A stretch of 64,000 nt of DNA from Dichetophora obliterata (Eukaryota > Arthropoda > Insecta > Diptera > Sciomyzidae). The stretch covers positions 25,660,319 through 25,724,318 of the forward strand of contig OY986439.1 of NCBI GenBank assembly GCA_963920525.1, read 5' to 3'. The translations under genes were made by a program, and so were the position numbers. Positions within the stretch are counted from its first letter, which is position 1, and each line of letters begins with the position of its first letter. Shown here piece after piece: positions 10,720 through 23,200 of this stretch. The notes beneath the pieces are model-generated. The model worked only from the letters and a program-made list of their open reading frames with translations, ran no database searches and had not been told where the DNA came from.

Positions 10720-11901
10720 CAGTATAATTCGCTTAGCTGTCTTTTTGCTTAAGAGAGTATGTATGTTAACAGTCCAAAATCAATGGCCGCATTCAGCGCA
10801 GACAATTGTTGTGAACTGTAATGGTAGCGCCACCTTAGTAAGCGATGTTTTTTCTGAATGTGTTACTACTCTACACGTCAGAAATTAGATATAATTCAAT
10901 TATATATAATTTTTATGTAAATTTATTTCCGCTGCAAAGGTTTCTCACTTAAATTTGCTTCGTTCTTTTTATGTTTTTTACTTTAACAGCGTCAGTAGCA
11001 GCATCTGACAGTTAACTCAACTCAGTGGTGTTCATGTAGGATAGAATTTTTCGCTCGATTAAATGGCGTCTGCTATCTGATCAGTTTGAGTGAGCGCTAC
11101 CAATATTTTACCATTCAGCGAATTTTTACACAACAGTTGCCAACTGTTGTCTGCGCTGAATGCGGCCAATGTTCTGCTGCATTTTTTAGCGTTATTGTAA
11201 GAAAATTTCATTTTTAGCTACCTCTCGCTTAAGGGCACATTTTCTTTAACATCATTAGATTCTTGGTTATTTATATTAATTTTTCATGCAAAAAGCATTT
11301 CTTAGCAGCCTTTGTTAAAAATGCAACACTTCAGATATTTAATCAGTTTATTATCGTCCCTAATTTGTATGTTGTTTTTTTCTGATAAAATACACTTTAT
11401 GTCTTTGTTGAAACTAAATCTTTTTTAGTGGAAGTTAACAAGAAAAAGGTTAACATAAAGCGCTAAAGTAAATGCTGACAGTAGGTCTACGAATGCACGC
11501 GCATCCGCTCCAGTGCAACGATCGTGAGAAACCTAGTCAGCAAAATTAAAAATAAGAAATAACAAACTAAAGCAGCGCAGTTTATGATAACAGCGCAGCT
11601 TTAGGGAATTTAGTTATGTTATAGAATTTGTTAAAGTTAGTCTAAAAACAGATCCCGAATAAAGTAGTTGATTAAACCTAAAAAATTGTTTTTTTTTAAA
11701 CTCAACAAGAAAGAACTAAACTTGCACAAGTGCTTGATAGACGCATTTAATTATTACATTTATGAGCCTCATTTAGGTGTTTATGCGAATATAATATCTG
11801 CCTCTATTAGGCCGTTAAAAAAATTTGCTTAAGCGCCTTTTTCGCTTAAGGGCACAATATTTGGTGGAATTTAATTGAAGGACGCTAAGCAAATAATACT
11901 G
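10720..11901. mobile_element. pogo-type non-autonomous element, interrupted by a MITE
   Basis: The ends are CAGTATAATTCGCTTAGC (left) and CAGTATTATTTGCTTAGC (right, reverse complement), flanked by TA at 10718-10719 and 11902-11903. The end sequence resembles what I know of Drosophila pogo ends. A second inverted motif, CGCTTAAGGGCACA, occurs at about 11227 and 11844. A 383-bp MITE (10785-11167) lies inside near the left end, leaving about 800 bp of element sequence. No transposase frame is visible, so this is an internally deleted derivative. Confidence 0.75.
10785..11167. mobile_element. MITE family A, copy 1 (AAT target duplication)
   Basis: Inverted ends GGCCGCATTCAGCGCAGACA at both sides, with AAT at 10782-10784 and 11168-11170. 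A second complete copy is at 49479-49850 and a left-end fragment at 29459-29525. Shared internal motifs include GTGAACTGTAATGGTAGCGC and CTACTCTACACGTCAGAA. It has no coding capacity. Confidence 0.85.
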
Positions 11902-11903
11902 TA

Positions 11904-14132
11904 TGCAGAACAAAATGAAATAGTACGACATAAATAAAATAGAAAAATCAAACCAATTTTCCTACAAACCTTCAAATAATTGGTATCTACGAAATCTGAC
12001 TTAACAAGCCGCAAGTAAGCCATTTTGCACTCTTTCCTTAAGTAACTAAAACATATCCTAGAATATTCTAAAAATAGTTAGTAGCTATTTAAGTCTTTGC
12101 CAAAGCTATTGTTGCACAGTGATTTTTCATCATGACGTGATAAAAAGGTTCAACAAAACCTCGACTCATTAATCGTTGTTCAACGCACCAAAGAAATAAC
12201 TCGTATCTTCCAGCACTGTGCTCTGTTATAGAAAAGGGCCGCTTAGAATGGCAAAGAACATTCCAATTGCAATTTGTCCAACAATAAACAAGCGTCAGGT
12301 TTATTGACCACAGACTGACATAGACTCAGACCAAGTGCATGATGCACGTTACAGAGTAGGAGGTAAAAGAGTCGAGTCGAATCTGCTCACATGCGTCTCT
12401 TAGACTTCGAACAGGCGCAGAGGCTCTTTAGTCTGAAAAGTAGATATATGTAGAAAACCAGGCGAGCTAAAAGAATAAAACTACATCGCAGGAGGAGCAT
12501 GAAACAAAATGAAGCAACTCAGAGTGAGAAGGAGCGAGACATTAAATGCGGATATTGCTGAACTAGAGCTGTTTTGTTATCGGAAACTCTACGTTGGAAC
12601 TGTGCCTGCCTGTTCAAGATATCGTTGAACAGCAGCAGTCTAAAGGACGTTGATCCTCGCTGATATTTCAGTCGCCCCGCAAGAGGATGTTGAACTCAGG
12701 CAGACATACTCCAACTCACGCAGGCATACACCAACACACGCACATGCGCACATTTAATCTGTTCGGCATGTGTGCGCATGCGTACCTAAGCAGTCGTTGA
12801 CTCCTGCACGGTAATTCGTTACATTGACCTTCGGACGTCAGGGTTTTTCTAATCCCTGGTGCTGCACATAAAAGCCGCAGCAGGTTGTGCATCGATTGAT
12901 TGGACTGTTTTCTGTTGTTTGTTGGTTGCTCTTTGATATAAAGCAAACGTTGAACCGGCGAGAAGGATGTGCATGTCTGTATCTCTGTCTGTCTGTCTGT
13001 TTAGCTGTCTGTCTGTCTTACTATATCTGTTCGTTCCTGCGTCGCTACATTCATCTGCCTGCCTTTGTGTCAATCCCTTCGTGTTAGGTTTCAGCTCCAG
13101 CGTTCTCAAGCTAGGCCAATGAACGCTGTCTTTGCGGTACACACTGCAACAGAGTTTGTTGCCGTGGACGTTGGCATTTCTAGAGGCGTTCGTGTTGTGT
13201 GAGGGTCATTGTATGATGCTGGTTTGCTCTCATCCAACCCCCGCTTGTTGTTGCTATCCTAGCATGTTGCTTCACATTTAAGCTGCTTCATTAAATATTT
13301 TAGAATGAAAAAAAAAAAACTAAATAGGTGCATCTTCAGAGTGCAAGATCGGTTGGATAACACGGTTTGAGCACTGTACAACTGCCGACCAATCGTCAAC
13401 CGATGAAGGAATAACTGCCTGTGTATTGTTGACAGCGTTACTCTTGCTATTTGAAGGCCCTGAACTTGACAACAGCAACAAACCGTACAAAATTTAGCTG
13501 ATCTCCTTCAACTTGCCGCTGTTACTATGCCTTCGATCGATTGCGAATGCTCGCACATCCACACATCCTGTGCCTACTGTCTTGGCTTGGCTTGGCTTAT
13601 TGCATACCTGTTAATTTAGTAAAAATACCCCATCACAAAGCGAATGGAAGATTTTTCGTCTGCAGCTCGTGTTATTTTAATTATTTCTTTATCATATTTA
13701 TATGTATGTAAAATGAACTGATATCTGCTGTCATCGTTTATAAGACCACAAAATAGCTCTGATTCATGCTGTGAAATGCAGCTAGCATTCAGTGGAGAAT
13801 GGCTCAGTGGAGAATTGAATAAATTAAAATTTATTTCTAAATTTTCAGCACAATTCTTTACACGCAAAAATAAAATTACTATACACAGAGAATCGCAAAA
13901 CCACTCTCAAACAATACTATCTTTTCTTAATATATATGTTTTGTTATTTACTAGCATAAAGAACAAAAAAACCATGTAAAATCTGCCCAAAAAAATAAAT
14001 CATACATTTCTAACTTCCATCAACATACTTATTTAAAGAAATTTCCAAACATTGACGATATCCGGAGCTTAGGTTTATCGAAAAACCTAATTAATAAAAA
14101 CTCATTTTTTTAGCATTTTAAGCACAATAGTA
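11904..14132. other. lower-repeat region, more GC-rich from 12.2 to 13.6 kb, no gene recognised
   Basis: From about 12230 to 13600 the base composition is less AT-rich than its surroundings and I see none of the inverted-repeat ends found elsewhere. It could be host untranslated or regulatory sequence. Overlapping short frames at 12716-13142 have no domain I recognise and are shaped by the GTCT microsatellite. Nothing here is called as a gene. Confidence 0.4.
12974..13018. repeat. GTCT microsatellite
   Basis: Imperfect tandem GTCT units interrupted by TTAG, within the more GC-rich stretch. Confidence 0.9.
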
Positions 14133-14135
14133 TTA

Positions 14136-14407
14136 GGGTTATTCACGATTTAGTGCACTTGCCTGTGCAGTTGACGACTTGTGCACTTTACAAAAACAAA
14201 ATACACGTACGTCAAAAATCTGCACTAGTGCTTTTCTAGTATAGCCTTTAACTTGAGGACTTGAGTGCATTTGCACATGCGCACTTGTGCGCATTGAAAA
14301 TTTTGTCAGCTTTGAAAAAAGTGATAGTGGTGTGTTCACGAATGTCTAACTGCTCAACTGAACAAGACCTCAACTGCACAGGCAAGTGCACTGAATCAAG
14401 AAAACCC
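14136..14407. mobile_element. MITE family B, copy 1 (TTA target duplication)
   Basis: The ends begin GGGTTATTCACGATTTAG (left) and GGGTTTTCTTGATTCAG (right, reverse complement), then share GTGCACTTGCCTGTGCAG. TTA flanks both sides (14133-14135 and 14408-14410), which suits a PIF/Harbinger origin. A second copy is at 25535-25779. Short frames on both strands are products of the inverted repeat. Confidence 0.8.
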
Positions 14408-14410
14408 TTA

Positions 14411-14899
14411 TTGAAAAATGGCAAGAAGCTCGATTTTTTTTAATTTTTTTTAAAATTAGTTTCTATATGAGAAATTTTTATTTGTTTCAAATATTTGAGT
14501 AAGCATTTTGTGAAAATAAAAAATTAAAATCATAAAATATATTTTCTACAAATATACAATCTGTGTTTGCTTGTTTGTAATTCTTGTAATTTATTTATTG
14601 CGTAAAAGTTCTGACTTAAAGTTTGTTGCGAGGAAATCCCATGGCAAAGTTTCTCAGAGAGAATCAGAGAGTGAGTTAGGAAATTTATATGATCTCTCTC
14701 TTTTCACTTCATAATAAATAGGCAATACAATTAAATTGTCGTGAAAAAATGTTGCTCAGAAACATGTTGCGATAATTTCACGCAGCAGCCAGAGTACTGC
14801 TTAGATAAACATGTTGTGAAAGTACCCACGATTGTTTTGCAGCTGTAATTTTTTGTATGGATATTTCAGTGCAATTTCACATGAAACTAAACAGAGTAC
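14411..14899. other. intergenic, nothing recognised
   Basis: AT-rich spacer between the MITE and the LINE relic. No gene or inverted repeat was found. Confidence 0.4.
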
Positions 14900-16945
14900 T
14901 ATGCAAATCTCAACTGCGGAGGAACTAAACCCTTTCGTGGAGGCCCTAGTGCAAACCATGCAGGTTGCCTATAGGGTCTCATGTTACATTAGCAGAGACA
15001 GGAAGAAATCTTATCCTCTGTGGTGGAACCAAGATCTCTCTGACCTTAGGAAAAGTGTAAGGAGAATTTTCAACTCGTGTTAAAAAGCATTATTGGCAGC
15101 AACATACACAATCACTTGACAACTTTAAAGAAATGGCGAGACATGGTAGAACTATATTCAAAGAAAAAACCAGTCCCTCTTTCATTACGAAAGAAGATGG
15201 TACGTGGGCAGAATCTACCATAAAATCACTGGAACACAAACTTTACACCTGACCCCATCAAAGGATAAACAGAACAGCTGGGCTATTATAACTTAATATG
15301 TATACCCAAAGCTGAGAGGAGAGGTTATGGATCTCAGGTTATGGATTTCAGACCGATAAGTCTTATATCATTCGTACTGAAAGCAATAGAACCTATACAA
15401 GATATTCATCTTGGGGATGTTCTAGATAGTACGCCCAGCATACATATCTCAAGGGTAGATCCGCAGTTGTCGCCTACACAAGGTTGTCACTGCAATTGAA
15501 GGATCCATCTTCTGCAAGCAATACACTCTTACGGCTTTCTTACGAATCTTGGTGTCCAAACACTGCTGAGCAACTGGATAGTCTCAATGTTCAGTAACAG
15601 AATAATCCAGGCGGTCCTGGGTTGTAGTCAAATCACGAGATTTGTCAACAGTGGTTCATCACCATGAACGATGTTCTTAACACACTAAATTGCAACGGTT
15701 GTAATAGTTTCAGGACTGTGTCCTCCTACGTTCGATGAGCAAATGGAGCTTTGAGAAAACTCAGTCTCTGGGCTGCAAGGTGCGGTCTAGGAGTTAACCC
15801 TGGCTAGACGGAACTGATGCTGTTCACCAAAAAAAACCAACATGCCACATTTTGATCTTCCAAATATAAACAACCAAACTTTTATACTATCCAGCGGCGC
15901 AAAATATCTAGGAGTCATTCCAGATTCAGGTAGAAAACCAACATTCAACAGAGGGTCAAAACCTTCAAAAATTACCCCTTTTAAAAATCCCAGACAAGAT
16001 GCTTCCGAAGGTAAACTTCTCAAAACGCTACAAGGTCGTTATACCCAAAAGGCAACTATGGAGGAATGAAACCTTCACAGTTGATCTTGGTTCAAAAATA
16101 TGGTACACTGATGGGTATTAACTCGAAAATGGAGTAACGGGAGCGGAGAATATGGTCCCAATTTCCAAAAAGCTCTTCCAATGGGAAACACGCCGACAAT
16201 ATCCCAGGCGGAGGTATATGCCATTGAGTATGTGTCAGAGAATGTCTCCGCAGGAAATCAAAGGAGGCTCACATCTACATACTTTCAGATAGCCAGCGGC
16301 ATTAAAAGCCCTTCAAGCCCACGAACTTGAATAGAGACTAGTCTCCACCAGCGTAGAACTATTAAATACGCTGGGACATAGCAACAAAATAGAATTATGG
16401 TGGGATCCAGGTCACGAAATTTTCAAGGGCAACGAAAGGAGGAGCGTCTCGAACTCTTATAGAAATTCTGAAGCTTAGCAAAAGGCTACATTCCAGAAAA
16501 AATTATAAAATGGGAAGACAAGAAATTTCAGGTAATCTAAGAAATTTTTAACTCTAAGTAAAACCAAATCCAAAGATTTACTCAAGCTTACCAAAGCAGA
16601 CCTTAGAACTCTCACCAGTTTTTTCACAGGTCACTGCTCACTCAGATACCATCTTAAAAAGATGGATCTTTCTGAATCAGACGTCTGCTGACTATGCGAG
16701 GAAGAGGAAGAAGAAACCCCTGAACACATTCTATGCGAATCTCCAGTAATCCACAACCTAAGACGCCTCCATTTTGTAGGAGAAGTAGTGCCTCAATAAA
16801 CAATTTGGAACACCAAAACAGAGACAGTGCTAAAATTTATAAAAAACCAAAATCTGGAGAGTTAATTAAGGGCATACACAATAGATCCCATGGGTCGCGG
16901 TGCACATGGGTCCACTACAAACTAACTAACTAGGGTCAAAAAGGC
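14900..16945 (+). pseudogene. LINE A: decayed Jockey/I-like retrotransposon ORF2 fragment
   Basis: Pieces in several frames appear in the order expected for a LINE polyprotein. A linker segment AEELNPFVEAL...PLWWNQDL lies at about 14910-15040. Reverse-transcriptase motifs follow: DFRPISLISFVLKAIE near 15345 and YLGVIPDSG near 15905. Next come an RNase H-like piece with WYTDGY (about 16100), ISQAEVYAIEY (about 16200), and a C-terminal zinc-knuckle region with LTSFFTGHCSLRYHL and C-E-E-E-E-E-T-P-E-H-I-L-C (16615-16740). The reverse-transcriptase active-site YADD box is not recognisable (the match near 15690 reads IATVVIVSG). Stops and frameshifts are frequent, so the copy is dead. No 5' ORF1 or endonuclease was seen. 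A DD41D transposon follows immediately. Confidence 0.75.
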
Positions 16946-16950
16946 TTAAA

Positions 16951-18250
16951 AGGGTGGTTAAATTTTAACGGCCGATGTTGATTTTGAATAAAACACAAAT
17001 TATTTAGGAAATTATTGTCATTTCTTTTTATTATGATAATATTAGTATGGTTCAATTATGTATGAAATAAAATATCGGCCAAACGGCCGCCACGACCTCA
17101 GCGGCACACCATCATCCGATGGTCCAAATTTTCGATGACGCTGAGGCATAATTGAGTTCTATGCCGTTAATGTGCCTAATTAGCTCATCTTTTAGCTCTT
17201 GAATTGTTGCTGGCTTATCGACGTACACCTTTTCTTTCAAATAACTCCAAAGAAAGAAGTCCAACGGTGTCAAATCACATGATCTTGGCGTCCAATTGAC
17301 ATCGCCACCACGTGAGATAACACGGCCATTAAATTTGTCGCGCAAAAGAGCCATTGTTTCGTTAGCTGTGTGGCAAGTGGCACCGTCCTGTTGAAAACAC
17401 ATATCGTCCACATCCATATCTTCCAATTCGGGCCATAAAAAGTTCGTTATCATCTCACGATAGCAAACACCATTCACAGTAACTGCCTGGCCGGCCTCAT
17501 TTTGAAAAAAATACGGCCCGATGATGCCGTAAGCCCATAAACCGCACCAAACAGTCACTCTTTGTGGGTGCATTGGTTTTTCGACAATTACTCTTTTATT
17601 ATCATTCGCCCAAATACGGCAATTCTGCTTATTGACGAATCCACTGAGGTGAAAATGTGCCACATCACTGAAGATGATTTTCTTCGAAAATTGATCATCC
17701 ACTGTTGCCATTTCTTGCCACCATTCTGACCATTGACGACGCTTGAAATGGTCAAGAGGCTTTAGTTCTTGAGTTAATTGCACCTTGTAAGCGTGTAAAT
17801 GCAAGTCTTTATGCATAATGTTCATCAACGACGAGCGTGAGAGGTGCAATTGTTGGGCACGACGACGAGTTGAGGTGGACGGCTCTTCAGCCACATATCG
17901 CGAACAGCAGAAATATTTTCTGCTGTACGAGCTGTACGAGCATGCACTGGTGTTTTCACATCTCCTATAGACCCGGTTTGCTCAAATTTTTGCACGATTT
18001 TTCCGATTGTAAGCACATTTGGACGATTAAATTGACCGAAAAAATCACGAAGTGCACGATATGCAATTTGATTTGAACTTCCATTTTCATAATAAGCCTG
18101 AATAGCTTTTACGCGTTGCTCGATTGTGTATCTTTCCATAGTTAAAATTGAATTAGTCTGAAATTGAGAAATGTCAAATGAAATGCAGAAAAAACTTGGC
18201 GTTTAGGTGTGGTTCATATTCAACATCGGCCCTTAAAATTTAACCACCCT
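16951..18250. mobile_element. DD41D (rosa-type) Tc1/mariner-superfamily transposon
   Basis: The ends are near-perfect inverted repeats: AGGGTGGTTAAATTTTAACG on the left, with the same sequence except a G for the C on the right. The repeats continue through GGCCGATGTTGA. TA-containing sequence lies just outside both ends, consistent with a TA target site. The 1.3-kb element encodes one transposase on the minus strand (17112-18139). It lies between two LINE fragments, so it is younger than them. Confidence 0.85.
17112..18139 (-). pseudogene. DD41D (rosa-type) transposase with a single frameshift
   Basis: It cuts and rejoins DNA at its own ends by a DDD catalytic triad. The N-terminal part (18139-17890) is a helix-turn-helix region starting MERYTIEQRV. 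After a one-base shift near 17890 the frame continues to the C-terminus at 17112. Visible catalytic regions are IIFSDVAHF (first D), CFQQDGATCH (second D) and CDLTPLDFFLW (third D). Counting residues between the second D and the D of TPLD gives 41, which defines the DD41D group, first known from the rosa element of the medfly. Total length is about 340 residues, normal for the family. Apart from the single frameshift it looks intact, so the insertion is fairly young. It ends WTIG before two stops. Confidence 0.85.
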
Positions 18251-18259
18251 TTATATCCT

Positions 18260-19535
18260 TTTACGCCTGCAAAAGACCTTTAGCAAAAATATCTTCTCCT
18301 TATCTTCAGCAATTAGTTTTCAACCAAAAATGCTCCCTATCCTGTCATATGGTGCACTTGTATGATGGCCTGCATTGAATAAAGCATGCAACATAGCAAA
18401 ACTAGCCATGATCCAGAGATGCGCGTGCAGAGGTATTACATGAATATTCCCTCATGTCCATTTTCTATATCTATACATCAACAGTGCAGAGAGTCCTACA
18501 ACTGGAGAAATAGACCATATGGACACATCAACATTCTAAATCCACTACCTCTGTAACTGGTTCCTAATAAAATGGAGTATGACAATCCCAAACTCCACTT
18601 CACGAAATCCTTTACGATCAAGTTGCATATCAGGGTAGAGTGGCGCAATGGGGGAACTGATTTAGTCTTCGATGTGTACTTCTACACTGACGGCTCCTAT
18701 ATGGAGTGCGAGGTAGAAGCTGCCATATACTCTGCGAAACTAGGGATGGCGGAAGCTTTTTGTCTATCAAACTCAGCCAGCGTCTTCAAGGACGAGCTAT
18801 TAGATATATAGAAGCTTGTCGCACTTAAAGCACAGCCAACACCAATCAGTGCAGCTTTTTTGACGGAGAGCTAAGTTACCAATAAAGCTTTAGCTGTGGT
18901 CAATACCAACTCCAAACTAGTAAGGAATTTTATGGATAAACTGGCTCGGCTAAATCACCAACTTAACATTACAATAATCGGAGTTCCCTGCCATAGGAAT
19001 ATTTATGGTAATGAAACAGCGTAGAACTGGCTACGCGGAGTTCCTCCCTTGACGTTTCAAGAGCGAAATCAATCACAATTCCACTGAACACTGTTAAGGG
19101 AGGAGTTTACTCTTACTACTTGGCCTTAGCCGGTCGGTCGTATGTAGAGAGGTTTACCAACCCATCAAGAAAATTATGGCCAATTTACAATCTAGGCAAA
19201 ACTCGAGGGATGCTCTCAAAAGCCCGGAATGCAGTAGCCAGAATAGCGTGCTTCGGAATATATGCCGAAAAAATCCGACTGCATTTTAACTCCCACTATC
19301 GCAGCGGCGAACACAAAAATGAAAGGGAAACGCTGACTTATTCCCTGTGCACCTGGCCGGCCATAGCATTTTTAGCAATTTAGAGGAACTTTTAACAGCA
19401 AAAATCAACAATCTTCTAGTATTCATCAACCGCACTGGATGCTTATAAGCTAACACACTCTAAAAATAGGTGCACAATGTTATGGTATCCAAATGGCTCA
19501 CAAGAGAACTACTTGAATTCTACAAGAATGTACTT
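18260..19535 (+). pseudogene. LINE B: second Jockey/I-like retrotransposon relic, interrupted at its end
   Basis: Fragments resemble the end of the reverse transcriptase (near 18330-18440, with HMVHLYDGL-like sequence), an RNase H region with FYTDGSYMECEVEAAIYS (about 18680-18740) and SASVFKDELLDI, and a C-terminal zinc-knuckle area with ETLTYSLCTWPAI (19330-19370). The extreme C-terminus reads ELLEFYKNVL up to 19535, where the composite block at 19536-30278 begins. The rest of the C-terminus (VASPSKPTS then stop) appears after the block at 30281. Several stops and frameshifts show the copy is dead. Confidence 0.7.
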
Positions 19536-19724
19536 CCCAGCTAGCACAGATTTCGATTTATAGCAAAAATGTCTTATTATTCGGTGGTATTCCAGTTTGT
19601 TTTAAACAAATTTTGGGTTGTATTAAAATTTCAAATAAGTAATTTGTAACAAATCATTCGTTTTGTTGCAAATAAGTTAAACTAATTATGTTACGAACTA
19701 GCTTAAACCCGGCGCGTTGCTGCC

Positions 19725-20690
19725 ACTCTCCCTATTCAAACGCCCATAAAATGTTATCAGTTAAACAGCATGTCTAAATTGAGGTAGAATACTGAATTCC
19801 GAGACTGTGCGACCTATATCCACAAAGCCATTCGATATAACAAATTAGGGTTGTATAGGAAGTGCCACGCCCTCTTGATCACCGCTCATAGAATGTAATC
19901 AATTAAACTGCATGTGTACATGGAGGTTGAATACCGAATTCCAAAACTGTGCGACATATATCTCCAAAACTATTCGATAGCACAAATTTAGGTTGTATGG
20001 GAGGTGCCACTGCCCTTTTCCTTACGCCCATAAAATTTAACCAATGAAACTGCATGTGTAAATTGAGGTCGAATACTGAATTCCGAGGCTGAGTTACCTA
20101 TAACTCCAAAGCTATTCGATATCGCAAATTTGGGTTAAGTTGGAGGTGCCACGCCCCCCGACAAACTCTAAAAAATTTTATCAGTAAATCTGCATGCGTA
20201 AATTTTGGTCAAATACTGAATTCCGATGCTGTGCGACCTATAACTCCAAAGCTATTTGAAAGCACAAAGTTGGGTTGTATGGGAAGTGTCACTCCCCTTT
20301 TCCCTACGCCCATAAAATGTAAGAAATGAAAGTGCATGTATAAATTTAGGTCGAATACCGATTTCTTACGCTGTCAACCTATAACTTCAAAGCAATTCGA
20401 TATTGCAAATTTGGGATGTAAGGGAGATGTCAGGCCTCCCTGTCTAACGCCCATAAAAAAAATCATTGAAACTGCATGTGTAAATTGAGGTCAAAAACTG
20501 AATTCCAAAGCTGAATTCCTATAAATTCAAAGCTATTCGATATCACCAATTTGGGTTGTATGAGAGGTGCCCCTCCCCCTTGTCCAACTCCCATAAAATT
20601 TCATCACTGAAACGGTACGTCTAAATTGTGGTCGAATACCGAATTTCTAAGCTGTGCAACCCATAACGCTATTCGATAACACAAATTGTT
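19725..20690. repeat. tandem array, about 140-bp unit, about seven diverged copies
   Basis: Successive units share GGTTGTATGGGAGGTGCCAC, then CGCCCATAAAAT, then GAATACTGAATTCCGA, at intervals of roughly 140 bp (CCCATAAAA-type motifs near 19744, 20030, 20309, 20451 and 20591). Units have diverged from one another. No coding frame is supported. Confidence 0.85.
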
Positions 20691-22600
20691 TTTATATTAA
20701 TGGGAGGTAAAAGAAGGTGTGGCATTTCTTCTTAAACCATCTCGTACTCAAAGCAAAGCCACTTACAAAATTTGAGCAATCGGACCAATAGTTTTGGAGT
20801 ATTGTGATATTTCCAAAAGTAGGCGTAGATGAAGTGTGACAACGCCCGTTTTTATTAAAGTTAGTGACAGTCATCGTAAGAACTTATTTACCAAATTTTA
20901 ATTTAATACGACCAAAACCTTCTTAAATATAGCATTTTTATTGATTTGTGGGCGATAAAAGGGGTGTGGCATTACTTTTTTCCTAAACCTTTGCGTACCA
21001 GTTACGAACAAACCAGTAGAAGGAAGTATCCTATTTGGTCTAGTCGTTTTCAAGTTTTAAGCATCCGAACAAATCACGATTCATTTTTATATGTACAGAT
21101 ATTGATTTGTGGGCGCTAAAAGTGGGCGTGAAAACATTTATGTATCGTGACTGCCTCTTGGAGCACCTACACAGAAAGTTTCAGTATAAAAATGTGTAGA
21201 ACTCCGGAATTGCCATGATTTCGAAAAAGTGAGCGTATATATATTGCGACGAAAAAGTTATTTTTGTACAGTTACTGACAGTTACCATCTGAACAAAATG
21301 ATAATATCTTAGTTTTTACGATCGAAACCGTCTGATATATATCCCTTATTTGGTTTGTGGTCGATAGCGCAAATTTGGCTTGTATGGGAGGAACCACGCC
21401 CCCTCGTCCAAACGTTACCAAACCTCACAGGAACAATCTATCTCCTCGGCAAACGTTGTTCTGCCACAGACCGCCTTACTGCTATACACAAAAATGTCAA
21501 GAAATGTCAAATATATTCACCATTTTCAGTACAGCTGCCGAAAGTAGCCATGTGCACTAAATAACCACATTTTAGTCTAATACGATCAAAACCGCGCGAA
21601 ATATAGCATTTTTGTTGTTTTGCAAGCGGTAAAAAGGGGTGCGGTAAAATGTTTCCCTTGAGCCATCTCGTAATCGAAACAAATCGACTGCCCAAATTTC
21701 AGCTCAATTTAGGTTAAGCCTGGCGCACTTTACTTCACTGGACGCTAACTCCCCGAAAAGTGAGTTTATCTAAAGTAGGGCAGGCCTATTTTTAGTGCAC
21801 TTGCCGAGAGTAACCATATGTACTGAATTACAAAATTTTTGTCTAATACGACCCAAACCGTTGAAATAAAACGTTTTCATTGGTTTGTGGGCGATAAATG
21901 GGGGGCGTGGAGACCAATTTTTAGTACAGTTGCTAACAGTAACCGTACAAACTAAGCCAACATTTTAGCTCAATCGACCCAGTAGTCAATTTTGATGGTT
22001 TCTTAAAAAGTGGGTGTGGCTATATAGCGCTGACGCCCTTTTTTAGTACAATTGCCGAAAGTAACCATACAAACTTAAGTATCATATGTTAGTCTCATAC
22101 GGCCAAAACTGCATGAAATATAGCATTTTCACTGATTTGTGGGCGCAAACATTTATAAATTGTGTTCGTCTCTTGGAGCACCTAAAGAGCAAGTTTCACT
22201 GTAAAAATGTGCAGAACTCCGGAATTGCCATGATTTCGAAAAAGTGGGCGTATTTATATAACGACCACGCCCATTTTTTGTACAGTTACCGTCAGTAACC
22301 ATCTGAACAAAATCCCCAAATCTTAATTTTTTACGATTGAAACCGTGAGATATTTTTCTTTTTTTTTGTTTGTGATCGATGGAGCAAATTTGGCTTGTAT
22401 GGGAGGTACCACGCCCCCTTCTCCAATCGTTACGAAACCTCACAGGAACACTCTCAAGATGTGGCTTTATTTTCCCTGAAAATTTCATAAAGATCGGATC
22501 AGCGGTTTTGGAGTCTATACGTGATATAGCCACATACCCACCCACATACCCACCCACATACCCACATACCCACATACATACATCCATTTTTATATATATA
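20690..22600. repeat. second diverged tandem array with TAGTCTAATACGA and GTGGGCG motifs
   Basis: Repeated blocks share TTTAGTCTAATACGACC, AAATATAGCATTTT, GATTTGTGGGCG, and TTTTTAGTACAGTTGC with AGTAACCATA. Similar blocks occur at 46820-47880, where they again end in a short tetranucleotide repeat. Two blocks (21170-21440 and 22150-22460) are especially alike. Short frames are chance, including a 159-residue minus-strand frame at 22153-22632. Confidence 0.8.
22531..22585. repeat. CCCACATA microsatellite
   Basis: Tandem CCCACCCACATA/CCCACATA units close the preceding repeat block. A tetranucleotide CAGA repeat occupies the equivalent place at 47850. Confidence 0.9.
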
Positions 22601-22639
22601 GATAGATAAACGCTTCTGTAAAAATGTTTCATAAAGTTT

Positions 22640-23197
22640 TGAAAAAAAGGTAATTTTTGGGTTTAATCAACATTATTACTACATTTCTTTAAAATGTTTA
22701 TGTATAGTGATTGTAACAAATATAGTAACGAGTTTGCAACCTAGATGCGACAAAGTTGCTTTATGTTTATATTAAGTTATATCCATGTCACAACAACTAA
22801 ATATTCAGAACTTCGGTTTGAAGACGTTTTTATTAAGTTATAGGGAAGTCACTACAACTAAATGTTTCCAATTTTGCTGTGACTCACTAAAATGCCATAA
22901 GTAAAATATAAATTTTATTGTTCACAAAAAATTCTGTGTTGCTTGTCAATTTTATTTCATCGTTCAACGAGACTACCACATCTAACAAATTTTTCGTTGA
23001 ATTTTTCGTGAAATTATGAGAATTTGTTTTGTTGCAAGAAGGTTGAAATGAGGTTTTTATTCAGTTACAAGAACATTGGAAATAGTCATTGCAACCTAAT
23101 GCTGTATTGAGGTTATTATTCAGTTGCTATAACTTTAGGAAACATTATTAATAACGTTAAATAGATGTTTTTGTTAAGTTGCAAGAAAATTGAAAAT
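22640..23197. repeat. TTGCAAG-rich tandem array, part 1
   Basis: Diverged units of roughly 70-100 bp carry GTTGCAAGAAC, TTGAGGTTATTATTCAGTTG and GGAAACATTATT. The array continues at 24537-24900 on the other side of the fold-back element. Confidence 0.7.
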
Positions 23198-23200
23198 AAC

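Noticed and set aside
12716..13142. Overlapping frames in the GC-richer region
   Set aside because: Frames overlap on both strands, are short, include GTCT-repeat translation, and show no domain.
14136..14407. Mirror frames considered as small genes
   Set aside because: They come from the two complementary ends of MITE family B.
22153..22632. 159-residue minus-strand frame
   Set aside because: It lies wholly in a diverged tandem repeat and ends in microsatellite translation (GGYVGGYVGGYV-type).
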